From Flavonifractor sp. An82 (GTDB lineage: Bacteria; Bacillota; Clostridia; Oscillospirales; Oscillospiraceae): a stretch of 64,000 nt of DNA. The notes under the pieces are model-generated. The model was not told the origin of the DNA and searched no databases. It worked only from the letters and a program-made list of their open reading frames with translations. The DNA lies in contig NZ_NFHG01000012.1 of assembly GCF_002159265.1 (NCBI RefSeq), positions 41,193-105,192 of the forward strand, in the 5' to 3' direction. A program made the translations under genes and the position numbers. Shown here piece after piece: positions 24,385 through 32,492 of the stretch. How positions within the stretch are numbered: position 1 is the first letter of the stretch; each line of letters starts with the position of its first letter.

Positions 24385-24999
24385 TCAACCCATGGCCTGG
24401 GTATTCATCCGCTGCAAAATCACCGCCAGCTGGGCCCGGGTGGTGGTGCCCTTGGGGGAGAGCTTGCCGTCGGCGCCCTCCAGCCAGCCCATGCCGATGG
24501 CGTGGGCCACGCCCTCCTTGGCCCAGGATGCCACCTGGTCGGCGTCGCTGTACAGATTCAGGGACCCCTCCGCCAGGGTCTGGCCCTTGTATTCATCGTA
24601 GCGGGTGAGGATCACCGCCAGCTCCTGCCGGGTCACCACGCCGTCACTGAAGGTCCCCTTGTCGGTGCCGTTGATGATCTTGGCCTCGCAGGCCCAGTCG
24701 GCAGCCTCGCCGTACCAGCTGTCGGCGGGCACATCGGGGAAGTGGCCCCGCTGGGCTGGGGCGGGCTGGCCCTCCATCCGCCACAGCACCACGGCCACGG
24801 TGGAACGAGTGACGGTGGTGTTGGGGGCAAAGAGGGTATCGCTGACGCCGGTCATCAGGCCCTGGTCCACCACTTCCTGTACCGCCGATTCATACCAGGA
24901 GCCCTGGGCCACATCGGTAAATTCCGCCGCGGAGGCGGGCAGCGCCAGTCCGGCGCACAAGGTCAAGGCGCAGAGCAGCGCCGCGCAGTTGCGTTTCAA
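24385..24999 (-). CDS. Secreted S-layer-homology (SLH) domain protein
   Basis: 204 residues: signal peptide MKRNCAALLCALTLCAGLALPASAA, then essentially three SLH repeats and nothing else (FTDVAQGSWYESAVQEVVDQGLMTG..., FPDVPADSWYGEAADWACEAKIING..., ADQVASWAKEGVAHAIGMGWLEG...). Three SLH modules bind pyruvylated secondary cell-wall polymer, so this is likely a minimal wall-attached protein. The 5' region contains hairpins at 25077-25117. Confidence 0.92.
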   Translation of the reverse strand: MKRNCAALLCALTLCAGLALPASAAEFTDVAQGSWYESAVQEVVDQGLMTGVSDTLFAPNTTVTRSTVAVVLWRMEGQPAPAQRGHFPDVPADSWYGEAADWACEAKIINGTDKGTFSDGVVTRQELAVILTRYDEYKGQTLAEGSLNLYSDADQVASWAKEGVAHAIGMGWLEGADGKLSPKGTTTRAQLAVILQRMNTQAMG

Positions 25000-25076
25000 A
25001 TCAGGTCCACTCCTTACTGTTTCTCTATGGGCCGCTGCCGGGCCTATGCTGCCGGCAGATGTTTTTATGGAATTGG

Positions 25077-25117
25077 GCGGCTGACGCCGCAGGAATAAAT
25101 CGCATCGCGGTTTATTC
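25077..25117. repeat. Two adjacent hairpins upstream of the SLH gene
   Basis: GCGGC-TGAC-GCCGC (25077-25090) and an 11-bp stem with ATC loop (25093-25103 with 25107-25117, one G-T pair). Same style as the array at 21563-21706. Confidence 0.65.
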
Positions 25118-25211
25118 AGCAGGCATTATTTTACGATACGTATTTTAAAAAACTATGAACACAAATGGACCCAATTACAAATTATTCCCCACGCGCCCCC
25201 TTTTTCCCCAC

Positions 25212-25245
25212 AAAAAAGGAGCGCCGCCCCTGGGGGCGGCGCTCC
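25212..25245 (-). terminator. Terminator of yaaL-bofA
   Basis: Minus strand 13-bp GC-rich stem (25218-25230 with 25233-25245) followed by TTTTTTG. Confidence 0.93.
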
Positions 25246-25253
25246 TCGGCGTC

Positions 25254-25523
25254 CTATACGGCCAGCATCCACTCCAGGGCCACCAGCAGGCCGAAGCCCG
25301 GCGCGCCCAGCACCCCCAGCACCAGGGCGTTGGTCAGGTTGACCCCCAAATGGAGCCCCAGGGCGCCCCCTGCCCAGCTCAGGACGTAGAGCACCCCCAG
25401 GCCCACGCCGGTCCGGGCCGCCAGACGGCCCAGCCAGCCCAGGGGCCTGCGCAGCACCGCCAGCAGCAGCACCAAAAATAATCCCCCCGCCACCCAGGGC
25501 AGGGCATTGAGCAGTGGTTCCAC
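25254..25523 (-). CDS. bofA: Pro-sigma-K processing inhibitor BofA family protein
   Basis: 89 residues with hydrophobic helices. The C-terminal signature GVNLTNALVLGVLGAPGFGLLVAL matches BofA, which with SpoIVFA holds the SpoIVFB protease inactive in the outer forespore membrane until engulfment is complete. In Bacillus bofA also follows yaaL. The frame opens at GTG 25532, but that codon abuts the AAGGAGG site; GTG 25523 has correct spacing and is preferred. Confidence 0.9.
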   Translation of the reverse strand: MEPLLNALPWVAGGLFLVLLLAVLRRPLGWLGRLAARTGVGLGVLYVLSWAGGALGLHLGVNLTNALVLGVLGAPGFGLLVALEWMLAV

Positions 25524-25578
25524 CGCCGCCACCTCCTTGTTCCTGTGCCAGAACCTTGGCGGCGGGGTCTGTGCCCCC

Positions 25579-25833
25579 TTATCCGGTGCGGGCGGTCTCC
25601 TCCCCGTCCAGCTCCTTCACCTGCCGCAGCAGGTAGGTATAGCGGGACTGGAGGGCGTTGATCTCAAAGACAAAGGATTCAATGAGATCCGGGTCACAGG
25701 CATCGTTAAATCCCTGATAGGCCTGGGCGATGAGGGCGCGGGTCTGGGACAGTCCCTCCAGCAGCACGCTGCGGGTCCTCTCCCGTTCCCCGGCCCGCCG
25801 GCGCAGGCTGAAGCGCTTGACGGCTTCCGGCAT
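25579..25833 (-). CDS. yaaL: YaaL-like DUF2508 protein
   Basis: 84 residues, charged and helical. Features such as LLEGLSQTRALIAQAYQGFNDACDPDLIESFVFEINALQSRYTYLLRQVKE match DUF2508 (YaaL). Its place directly upstream of bofA reproduces the recR-yaaL-bofA order of Firmicutes, although recR is absent here. Function unknown. GGAGGAGAGC precedes the ATG. Confidence 0.9.
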   Translation of the reverse strand: MPEAVKRFSLRRRAGERERTRSVLLEGLSQTRALIAQAYQGFNDACDPDLIESFVFEINALQSRYTYLLRQVKELDGEETARTG

Positions 25834-26066
25834 ATGCTCTCCTCCTTGCTCCGGACTCTTTCCGGTTTTATCCTATGTCCAGTTTGGGCAGGTATGCCTG
25901 ATTTTATACCGGTTTTTTCCTGACATAGGGCACACAGGGAGGGACATACTAGAAGCGGACCGGATGTCCGATTGGTTCCGCATCTCCTTTTAAGCCGGTG
26001 CCGGGTGAGCTCACCCTCTGGCGAAAGGCGAAAGGAGCGGGAACTATGAGACCCCCGATCCTGCAA

Positions 26067-26098
26067 GGGGCGCGGTGGAAACACCGCGCCCCGGTTTT
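26067..26098 (+). terminator. Plus-strand terminator without an obvious gene
   Basis: 11-bp perfect stem (26067-26077 with 26082-26092), GAAA loop, GGTTTT. Confidence 0.75.
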
Positions 26099-26105
26099 AT
26101 GCGCA

Positions 26106-26141
26106 AAAAACGGGCGTGCCGCAGCAGGCACGCCCGTTTTT
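26106..26141 (-). terminator. Terminator of the P-type ATPase gene
   Basis: 15-bp stem (26106-26120 with 26127-26141), six-base loop, T-run on the minus strand. Confidence 0.92.
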
Positions 26142-26151
26142 GCATGGGAAA

Positions 26152-28782
26152 TCAATCCTTGCCCTTTTTCAGGTCGGCAATAATCTTGACAACCTGGATT
26201 ACCAGGGTAGGCAGGAAGGCCAGGCCCACGATCTGCCCCAGATTGATCAGGCCAAAGGCGGGGGAGACCATGAACAGGTTCTTGAGACCGGGGGTGAAGA
26301 GCACCAGCATCAGCAGCACCACACCGGCAAAGAAGGCGCCGACGGAGGCCTTGTTGGTGGAGAACTTCAGCTTGAAAATGGACTGGTCGCCCCGGCAGTT
26401 GAAGCCGTGGAAGAGACGGGCCAGGGTGAGGGTGGCGAAGGCCATGGTAGAGGCCAGCATGGCGTCGCCCCCCTGGTAGCCCAGGTAGAAGGCGGTCATG
26501 GTAGCGATGGCGATGAGCAGACCCTGTCCGCCGATGCGGGAGAGCAGGGACTTGTTGAGGATGGGCTCCTTGGGGTCTCTGGGCTTCTGGTCCAGCAGGC
26601 CCTTGCGGGCAGGCTCCACGCCGATGGCGATGGCGGGCAGGGAGTCGGTGAGCAGGTTGATGAACAGCAGGTGCACCGGCTGGAAGGGCACCGGCAGAGC
26701 CAGCAGGGAGGCATACAGCACGCAGAAGATACCGGCGGTATTGCCGGAGAGCAAGAACTGGATGGCGTTTCTGATGTTGGCGTACACGCTGCGGCCGTTG
26801 ACCACCGCCCGGACGATGGTGGCAAAGTTGTCGTCGGCCAGAATCATGGAGGCGGCGTCCTTGGACACCTCGGTACCGGTGATGCCCATAGCCACGCCGA
26901 TGTCCGCTTTCTTCAGGGCGGGGGCGTCATTGACGCCGTCGCCGGTCATGGACACGATATTGCCCCTCCGCTGCCAGGCGTTGACGATGCGGATCTTGTG
27001 CTCGGGAGACACCCGGGCGTACACCGAGATTTTAGCCAGCCGCTGGTCCAGGTCGGCGTCGGTCATCTGGTCCAGCTCCAGGCCGGACACCGCCTCGTCC
27101 CCGTCCTGGAAGATGCCCAGCTGGCGGGCGATGGCGGAGGCGGTGACCTTGTGGTCGCCGGTAATCATGATGGTGCGGATGCCGCCCCGCTTGGCGTCGG
27201 CCACCGCCTGGATGGCCTCGGGCCGGGGCGGGTCGATCATGGAAATGAGGCCGATGAAGGTGAAGTCCTTCTCATCCTCCAGGGTGAGGGGCCGGACAGC
27301 GTCCATCTCCCGGTAGGCAAAGGCCAGCACCCGCAGGCCCTCCATGGACAGCTCCATGTTGACCCGGGCGATCTCCTCCTTGCGCTCGGGGGTCATCTCC
27401 ACCTTGCCCTGGCGGGTGAGCAGCCACTTGGATCGATCCAGCAGCACGTCGATGGCGCCCTTGGTGAAGAGGGTGGGGGTGCCGTCGATGTCATGGAGGG
27501 TACTCATCAGCTTGCGGTCGGAGTCAAAGGCCAGTTCTCCCAGCCGGGGATGCTGGGAGCGGTAGGCTTCCTCGTCCACGCCGAATTTCTCGCCCAGCAT
27601 GACCAGGGCCACCTCGGTGGGGTCGCCAATGGCAGAGCCGGTCTCCTCGTTGTTGGTGGCATCGCTGGCCAGCAGGGCGGCCTTCAGCAGCAGCCGCTGC
27701 ACGTCGTTGACCAGCTCCAGGTCGTCTCCCTCCAGCAGGGAGCCGTCGGCGTACACCTTCTGGGGGGTCATCTTGTTCTGGGTCAGGGTGCCCGTCTTAT
27801 CCGAGCAGATGACGGAAACGCTTCCCAGGCTCTCCACCGCCTTCAGGTCCTTAATGATGGCGTTCTGTTTGGCCATCTTCTGGGTGCCCATAGCCAGCAC
27901 GATGGTGACGATGGAGGAGAGGGCCTCGGGGATGGCGGCCACCGCCAGGGCCACGGCGAACATCAGGGAGTCCAGTATCTCCATGCCGGTGCGGAACACC
28001 GACAGGGCGAACACCACGGCGCAGATGGCCATAATCACGATGGCCAGCTTGGCGGAGAAGCTGTCCAGGCTCTGCTGCAGGGGGGTCTTGCGCTGCTGGG
28101 TCTGGTTCATGAGGGAGGCGATCTTGCCCAGCTCGGTATTCATGCCGGTGGCGGTGACCAGCACGGTGGCTCGTCCGTAGGTCACCAGGGAGCCGGAGAA
28201 CACCATGTTTTTCTGGTCGCCCAGGGCCACCTGGTCGGCGTCGATGACGTCGGCGGTCTTGTCTACCCCCTCGCTCTCGCCGGTGAGGGAGGACTCATTG
28301 ACCTTGAGGGAGAAGTTCTCCAGTACCCGGCCGTCGGCCACCACCATGTCGCCGGCCTCCAGCAGCACGATGTCGCCGGGGACCACGTCGGCGGAGGGGA
28401 TCTCCAGCCGCACACCGCCCCGCAGCACCTTGGCGGAGGGGGAGGACATGGCCTTCAGACTCTCCAGGGACTTTTCCGCCTTCAGGTACTGGACGGTACC
28501 CAGCACGGCGTTCAGGATAAGCACGGCGAAAATAACGATGGTGCTCTCCACATTCTCCGACAGGGCGGAGATGACAGCGGCCACGATCAGGATGATCACC
28601 AGCAGATCCTTAAACTGCTCGGCAAACACCTGGGCCACCGACTTCTTCTTACCCTCGGAGAGCTTGTTGGGGCCGTACTGCTCCCGCCGGCGGCCGGCCT
28701 CCCGGTCGCTGAGGCCTTCCATCCCGGCCTGCTGGGCATCCAGCGCCTGCCGGACCGTTTTTCGGTAATAAGACTCTGTCAT
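26152..28782 (-). CDS. P-type cation-transporting ATPase (PII, calcium/manganese type)
   Basis: 876 residues. Phosphorylation motif CSDKTGTLTQNKMT, TGES in SSLTGESEGVDK, hinge TGDGVNDAPALKKADIG, and PEALSSIV in helix M4 are those of P2A/P2B (SERCA/PMR1-like) pumps; the protein has the usual ten helices. By family alone it is a Ca2+ exporter. A yybP-ykoY-type manganese riboswitch in its leader argues that Mn2+ is an important, perhaps main, substrate, as for some Mn-regulated P-type ATPases in lactic acid bacteria. GGAAGGGAAGGA precedes the ATG. Confidence 0.93.
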   Translation of the reverse strand: MTESYYRKTVRQALDAQQAGMEGLSDREAGRRREQYGPNKLSEGKKKSVAQVFAEQFKDLLVIILIVAAVISALSENVESTIVIFAVLILNAVLGTVQYLKAEKSLESLKAMSSPSAKVLRGGVRLEIPSADVVPGDIVLLEAGDMVVADGRVLENFSLKVNESSLTGESEGVDKTADVIDADQVALGDQKNMVFSGSLVTYGRATVLVTATGMNTELGKIASLMNQTQQRKTPLQQSLDSFSAKLAIVIMAICAVVFALSVFRTGMEILDSLMFAVALAVAAIPEALSSIVTIVLAMGTQKMAKQNAIIKDLKAVESLGSVSVICSDKTGTLTQNKMTPQKVYADGSLLEGDDLELVNDVQRLLLKAALLASDATNNEETGSAIGDPTEVALVMLGEKFGVDEEAYRSQHPRLGELAFDSDRKLMSTLHDIDGTPTLFTKGAIDVLLDRSKWLLTRQGKVEMTPERKEEIARVNMELSMEGLRVLAFAYREMDAVRPLTLEDEKDFTFIGLISMIDPPRPEAIQAVADAKRGGIRTIMITGDHKVTASAIARQLGIFQDGDEAVSGLELDQMTDADLDQRLAKISVYARVSPEHKIRIVNAWQRRGNIVSMTGDGVNDAPALKKADIGVAMGITGTEVSKDAASMILADDNFATIVRAVVNGRSVYANIRNAIQFLLSGNTAGIFCVLYASLLALPVPFQPVHLLFINLLTDSLPAIAIGVEPARKGLLDQKPRDPKEPILNKSLLSRIGGQGLLIAIATMTAFYLGYQGGDAMLASTMAFATLTLARLFHGFNCRGDQSIFKLKFSTNKASVGAFFAGVVLLMLVLFTPGLKNLFMVSPAFGLINLGQIVGLAFLPTLVIQVVKIIADLKKGKD

Positions 28783-28864
28783 AATCGTTCCTTCCCTTCC
28801 AGTTTACATTCCGGCGAAGGGTAAAAGAAAAAAGACCCTTCGCCAACCGCCGGAAATTCCTCGG

Positions 28865-28966
28865 CAGTTGTCGAAAAGTCTTGTTACCCATGGGGTGCAT
28901 ACCGCCAGGCCGGCAGACCGGACCGTGATGTTGACGGTATGGCTTTGAACTACTCCCTTTTCAACT
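28865..28966 (-). promoter_or_regulatory. yybP-ykoY (manganese) riboswitch
   Basis: In minus-strand RNA the 5' part reads GAAAAGGGAGTAG (from about 28962), then CCGTCAACATCACGG, a hairpin with GCCGGCCTGGC, and at the 3' end AACAAGACTTTTC (ends about 28873), which pairs with the 5' strand. These are the conserved parts of the yybP-ykoY motif. A hairpin ACCCTTCGCC/GGCGAAGGGT (about 28814-28845) follows before the ATPase start as a possible expression platform. Confidence 0.9.
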
Positions 28967-29052
28967 GCGGCCATCATAGCACAGTTTGACCGGCAAGTCA
29001 ATCTCATTTTGGTAGCATATCCAAATTCTCCGGGGTCTATGCATGGGCGGCG

Positions 29053-29081
29053 TTGACGCAGGCAGGGCAATCCGTTATAAT
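29053..29081 (+). promoter_or_regulatory. Promoter of the PsiE-like gene
   Basis: TTGACG (29053-29058), 17 bp, TATAAT (29076-29081). Confidence 0.9.
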
Positions 29082-29117
29082 TTGTGCAGATTACCATTTG
29101 GAAAGGGGCTGCCCCAT

Positions 29118-29561
29118 ATGAAAGGGAGCGTCGTCAAATTTCTCCTCAAGTCCGCCTGGGTCCTGGAGATGCTCATCGCTCTGTTCATCCTGCTGGTCAC
29201 CGTGGTACAGATGGTGCTGACCGCAAACGACTCCCTCCACTATCTGTCTCTGGGGGAATTTAGTCTCAATGAGTTCTTCGCCAGCACGCTGAACATCGTG
29301 GTGGGTCTGGAGTTTATCAAGATGCTGGTGCTCCACACCCCCCGGGCCGTTACCGACGTGCTCCTCTTCGCCATCGCCCGTCAGCTGGTGGTGACCCACT
29401 CCACCTCTATGGACACCCTGCTGGGCGTGGCGGCAGTGGCCCTCATTTTCGTCATCAAGAAGTTCCTGCTCTCCAAGGAGGACTGCACCCCGCCGCCGGA
29501 CATTCTGGGCCGTTTTTTGGGCGGGCACAGTGCGCAAAAGGAGGAAACACACCATGAATGA
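29118..29561 (+). CDS. PsiE-like membrane protein
   Basis: 147 residues with four hydrophobic helices. The segment VVGLEFIKMLVLHTPRAVTDVLLFAIARQLVVTHSTSMDTLLGVAAVALIFVIKKFLL resembles the phosphate-starvation-inducible PsiE family. Function is unknown in general. The frame opens at 29043, but ATG 29118 follows GAAAGGGG and begins the first helix properly. It overlaps the next gene by eight bases. Confidence 0.8.
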   Translation: MKGSVVKFLLKSAWVLEMLIALFILLVTVVQMVLTANDSLHYLSLGEFSLNEFFASTLNIVVGLEFIKMLVLHTPRAVTDVLLFAIARQLVVTHSTSMDTLLGVAAVALIFVIKKFLLSKEDCTPPPDILGRFLGGHSAQKEETHHE

Positions 29562-30306
29562 GCCCCATTGGATCTCCGCCGTCTTCAGTCCCACCGGCGG
29601 CACCGCCGCTGTGGCCAAGGCCGTCACCGGCGGCATGGGACAGGTGGTGGACCTGTCCCATCCTGTTCCGGAGACTCCCGTACCTGACAATGCCGTTCTG
29701 CTGGCCGCCGCCCCGGTGTTCGGCGGACGCATCCCCGCCGTAGCCCTGGAGCGACTGGCCGCCCTGAAGGGCTCCGGCCCCGCGGTGGTCCTGGCGGTCT
29801 ACGGCAACCGGGCCTGGGAGGACGCCCTGCTGGAGCTGAAGGACGCCCTGACCGCCGGCGGCTTCCAGGTGGTGGCCGCCGCCGCCTTTGTGGCACAGCA
29901 CTCCATCGCCCCCACCATCGCCCAGGGCCGCCCGGACAGCGCCGACCTGGAGCAGGCCGCCGCCTTTGGCAGGGCGGTGCTGGACAAGCTGGCCGGACCT
30001 GATTCCTTGTCTCCAGTGAGTGTGCCGGGGAATGTCCCCTACAAGGACTGGAAGGGGGTCCCCTTCCACCCCGCCGCCGGGGAAAGCTGCATCTCCTGCG
30101 CCGTATGCGCCGCCCGGTGCCCGGTGGGGGCCATCCCCACAGGGCAGCCCAACCAGACCGACCCGGACCGGTGCATCACCTGTATGCGCTGTGTATCGGT
30201 GTGCCCCCGGGGTGCCCGGACCATCCCCGCTCCCGCCCTCCAGGCCACCACCGCCATGCTGGAGGAGAAGGCGGGCACCCCCCGTCAGCCCGAGCTGTTT
30301 CTCTGA
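29554..30306 (+). CDS. EFR1-family flavodoxin-like/ferredoxin fusion protein
   Basis: 250 residues. The N-terminal flavodoxin-like half starts FSPTGGTAAVAKAV, the FMN-phosphate loop. The C-terminal half has two 4Fe-4S motifs, CISCAVCAARCP and CITCMRCVSVCP (each CxxCxxCxxxCP). This arrangement is the EFR1 type, an electron carrier of anaerobes, cytosolic and of unknown partner. AAAGGAGG precedes ATG 29554. It is coupled to the PsiE-like gene and ends at a strong terminator. Confidence 0.9.
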   Translation: MNEPHWISAVFSPTGGTAAVAKAVTGGMGQVVDLSHPVPETPVPDNAVLLAAAPVFGGRIPAVALERLAALKGSGPAVVLAVYGNRAWEDALLELKDALTAGGFQVVAAAAFVAQHSIAPTIAQGRPDSADLEQAAAFGRAVLDKLAGPDSLSPVSVPGNVPYKDWKGVPFHPAAGESCISCAVCAARCPVGAIPTGQPNQTDPDRCITCMRCVSVCPRGARTIPAPALQATTAMLEEKAGTPRQPELFL

Positions 30307-30313
30307 AAACCAG

Positions 30314-30357
30314 AAAACTCCCCGTATTTTCCGCTCAGAAAATACGGGGAGTTTTTT
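30314..30357. terminator. Bidirectional terminator between the EFR1 gene and exoA
   Basis: 18-bp perfect stem (30314-30331 with 30338-30355), T-rich on the plus strand and serving the convergent exoA as well. Confidence 0.93.
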
Positions 30358-30367
30358 ATTTTGGGCT

Positions 30368-31120
30368 TTACGCCAAGTCCAGCTCCACCGGGCAGTGGTC
30401 ACTGCCGGTGACGTCGGCATGGATGATCTGATCCTTTACCCGGGGCATCAGCCGCTCCGACACGATAAAGTAGTCGATGCGCCACCCCGCGTTGTTCTTC
30501 CGGGCGTTGAAGCGGTAGCTCCACCAGGTATAGGCCCCGGTCTTGTCCGGGTAGAGGACCCGGAAGCTGTCGGCAAAACCACTGCCCAGCAGGGCGGTCA
30601 TTTTCTCCCGCTCCTGGTCGGAGAAGCCGGCGTTGCCCCGGTTGCTCTTGGGGTTTTTCAGGTCGATCTCCTCATGGGCCACGTTCAGATCGCCGCACAG
30701 CACCACCGGCTTCTTCTGATCCAGGGCCATCAGGTAGGCGCGGAAGTCGTCCTCCCACTGCATCCGGTAGTCGATGCGGGCCAGCTCGTTCTGGGCGTTG
30801 GGGGTATAGCAGCACACCAGATAGAAGTCCTCATACTCCGCCGTGATGACCCGGCCCTCGGTGTCGTGCTCCGGGATGCCCAGGCCGCAGGTCACAGACA
30901 GGGGCTCGGTTTTGGTGATGAGGGCGGTACCGGAGTAGCCCTTCTTCTCGGCACTGTTCCAGTAGATGTGGTAGCCGGGCAGGTCCAGCTCGATCTGGTG
31001 GGGCTGGAGCTTAGTCTCCTGCAGGCAGAAGGCATCGGCGTCCATGGCGTTGAAAAAGTCCAGGAAGCCCTTGCCCAGACAGGCCCGCAGGCCGTTGACG
31101 TTCCAGGTGATCAGCTTCAT
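30368..31120 (-). CDS. exoA: Exodeoxyribonuclease III (AP endonuclease)
   Basis: 250 residues of the ExoIII/APE1 family. Metal and catalytic motifs are present: LITWNVNGLRA (Asn7), FCLQETKL (Glu), YTPNAQ, LCGDLNVAHEEID (Asp/Asn), YTWWSYRFNARKNNAGWRIDYFIVS and GSDHCPVELDL (Asp-His). It incises abasic sites and trims 3' ends in base excision repair. It is the last gene of lexA-ogt-small ORF-exoA; its ATG overlaps the preceding stop. Confidence 0.97.
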   Translation of the reverse strand: MKLITWNVNGLRACLGKGFLDFFNAMDADAFCLQETKLQPHQIELDLPGYHIYWNSAEKKGYSGTALITKTEPLSVTCGLGIPEHDTEGRVITAEYEDFYLVCCYTPNAQNELARIDYRMQWEDDFRAYLMALDQKKPVVLCGDLNVAHEEIDLKNPKSNRGNAGFSDQEREKMTALLGSGFADSFRVLYPDKTGAYTWWSYRFNARKNNAGWRIDYFIVSERLMPRVKDQIIHADVTGSDHCPVELDLA

Positions 31121-31356
31121 GCGTCAGTCTCCTCTTTCCCCCAGGAAATGAGATGGGGGAGAAATTTCAGCATAATGGGTATATAGGTGGCCACAAAGAC
31201 GGCCACCGCCCCCAGGGCGGCCCACTTCCGCACCCGTTTTGGGGCGGCCAGACCCAGCATAATGCCGGCGGCACACAGGCACAGCTTCACCAGGGCCATA
31301 TCCTTCCAGTTCATCCTGGCGATATAGGAGTCGGCGGCGGAAAACAGCTTTTTCAT
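31117..31356 (-). CDS. Small membrane protein of the LexA-ogt operon
   Basis: 79 residues: MKKLFSAADSYIARMNWKDMALVKLCLCAAG, then two membrane helices and a charged tail. Small proteins with this MDWKDIALVKLCLCSLG-like pattern are common in Clostridia and have no known function (some are annotated as phosphate-permease-like). It overlaps both neighbours (ogt upstream, exoA downstream) by four bases, so it is a firm part of the repair operon. Confidence 0.85.
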   Translation of the reverse strand: MKKLFSAADSYIARMNWKDMALVKLCLCAAGIMLGLAAPKRVRKWAALGAVAVFVATYIPIMLKFLPHLISWGKEETDA

Positions 31357-31808
31357 ACGATTCCCTCCAGTCGCAGCAGCCACTCTTTTAATTCCAGCCC
31401 GCCCCCGTAGCCGGTGAGGGTCCCGTTGGCCCCCACCACCCGGTGGCAGGGCAGCAGAATGGGCAGGGGATTGCGGTGATTGGCCTGGCCCACCGCCCGG
31501 CTCCCCTTGGGGCAGCCCACCCGGCGGGCCAGTTCGCCATAGGTGATGGTCTGGCCGTAGGGGATATCCGAGAGGGCGGACCACACCTTCCGCTGAAAGG
31601 GGGTACCCACAGGGACCAGGGGCAGGTCAAAGGTCTGCCGCTTTCCCTCAAAATATTCCAGCAGTTCCTTCCGGCCCCGGGTCAGCAGCGGGGTTTCCTT
31701 CCCCGCAGGCTTCATGGGGCAGTTGGGCAGGTACAGGGCGGTGAGGCCCTCTTCCGTCCCCTCCAGGGCCATGGGCCCCACTGGGGTGTCAAAGACGATG
31801 CGGTCCAT
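31353..31808 (-). CDS. ogt: Methylated-DNA-protein cysteine methyltransferase (MGMT/Ogt)
   Basis: 151 residues. The active-site motif LLPCHRVVGANG holds the acceptor Cys, with the HTH region FQRKVWSALSDIPYGQTITYGELARRVGCPKGSRAVGQANHRNP and the NPLPI loop. It removes methyl groups from O6-methylguanine in a suicide reaction. It lies one base after lexA and overlaps the small ORF, so SOS control is expected. Confidence 0.96.
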   Translation of the reverse strand: MDRIVFDTPVGPMALEGTEEGLTALYLPNCPMKPAGKETPLLTRGRKELLEYFEGKRQTFDLPLVPVGTPFQRKVWSALSDIPYGQTITYGELARRVGCPKGSRAVGQANHRNPLPILLPCHRVVGANGTLTGYGGGLELKEWLLRLEGIV

Positions 31809-31809
31809 C

Positions 31810-32409
31810 TCAGTACCGCCGTACCACGGCGGTGACCTTGCCCAGGATGGCGCAGCCCTCACCGTCGATGGGCTCGTAGTCCGGATTCTCCGGCATGAGC
31901 CACACATGGCCGTCCTTCCGGCGGAGGGTCTTCACCGTGGCCTCGTCCTCAAAGAGGGCCACCACGATGTCCCCGTTGTTGGCATCGCTCTGCTGGTGGA
32001 CCACCACCAGGTCCCCGGGCAGGATACCGGCATACTTCATGGACTCTCCCCGGACCTGAAGGGCAAAATACTCCCCGGCCCGGCCGCCGGTATCAAAGGT
32101 CAGATAGTCCTCGATGCACTCCTGGGCCAGAATGGGAGAGCCGGCGGCCACGCTGCCCACCACCGGCACCTTGTCCTCCGGCGGGGCCGGTGGCTCGGTC
32201 TGGGCCACGGTGATGGACCGGGTCTTGCCCTCCGCCTTGGTGATGAGGCCGGCAGACTCCAGCCCCTTCAGGTGGAAATGGACGGTGGAGGGGGACTTCA
32301 GCCCCACATGGGCCCCGATCTCCCGGACAGAGGGGGGATAGCCGTGCTCGGCCGAGAAGGCAATGATGTAGTCATAGATCTGCTGCTGCTTGGGCGAGAG
32401 CGTTTTCAT
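31810..32409 (-). CDS. lexA: SOS repressor LexA
   Basis: 199 residues. N-terminal winged HTH: SPKQQQIYDYIIAFSAEHGYPPSVREIGAHVGLKSPSTVHFHLKGLE. Cleavage site Ala-Gly in VGSVAAGSP. Catalytic Ser in VRGESMKYAGILPGDLV and Lys in ALFEDEATVKTLRR. RecA filaments trigger self-cleavage. An SOS box overlaps its own -35, so it is autoregulated, and the three genes behind it (ogt, small ORF, exoA) are in the same unit. Confidence 0.98.
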   Translation of the reverse strand: MKTLSPKQQQIYDYIIAFSAEHGYPPSVREIGAHVGLKSPSTVHFHLKGLESAGLITKAEGKTRSITVAQTEPPAPPEDKVPVVGSVAAGSPILAQECIEDYLTFDTGGRAGEYFALQVRGESMKYAGILPGDLVVVHQQSDANNGDIVVALFEDEATVKTLRRKDGHVWLMPENPDYEPIDGEGCAILGKVTAVVRRY

Positions 32410-32444
32410 GGCAGACCCTCCTTAATCCAGTCTTATATGAGCAT

Positions 32445-32484
32445 AGTATACCATAATCCCCCCGCTATTGCAAACATTTGTTCT
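32445..32484 (-). promoter_or_regulatory. lexA promoter with Firmicute-type SOS box
   Basis: Promoter on the minus strand: TTGCAA (32468-32473), 17 bp, TATACT (32445-32450). SOS box CAAACATTTGTTCT at 32471-32484 differs from CGAACATATGTTCG at only three positions and overlaps the -35. Confidence 0.85.
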
Positions 32485-32492
32485 AAATTTTG

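Larger units (their letters stand above)
25834..26151. other. 318-bp intergenic region with several dyads, possible small RNA
   Basis: No protein-coding gene is convincing. It holds CCTATGTC (25872-25879) pairing with GACATAGG (25922-25929), CGGAC/GTCCG (25957-25970), a perfect GGGTGAGCTCACCC palindrome (about 26003-26016), and a complete plus-strand terminator at 26067-26098. A plus-strand RNA of roughly 180-220 nt could end there. I could not match it to SRP RNA, 6S, RNase P or a riboswitch. Confidence 0.4.

Noticed and set aside
25834..26151. SRP RNA (scr) by synteny with yaaL-bofA
   Set aside because: The conserved helix 8 sequence is not found on either strand.
26116..28824. 902-codon plus-strand frame opposite the P-type ATPase
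   Set aside because: Same antisense effect; composition is unlike any protein family and the minus-strand gene is certain.
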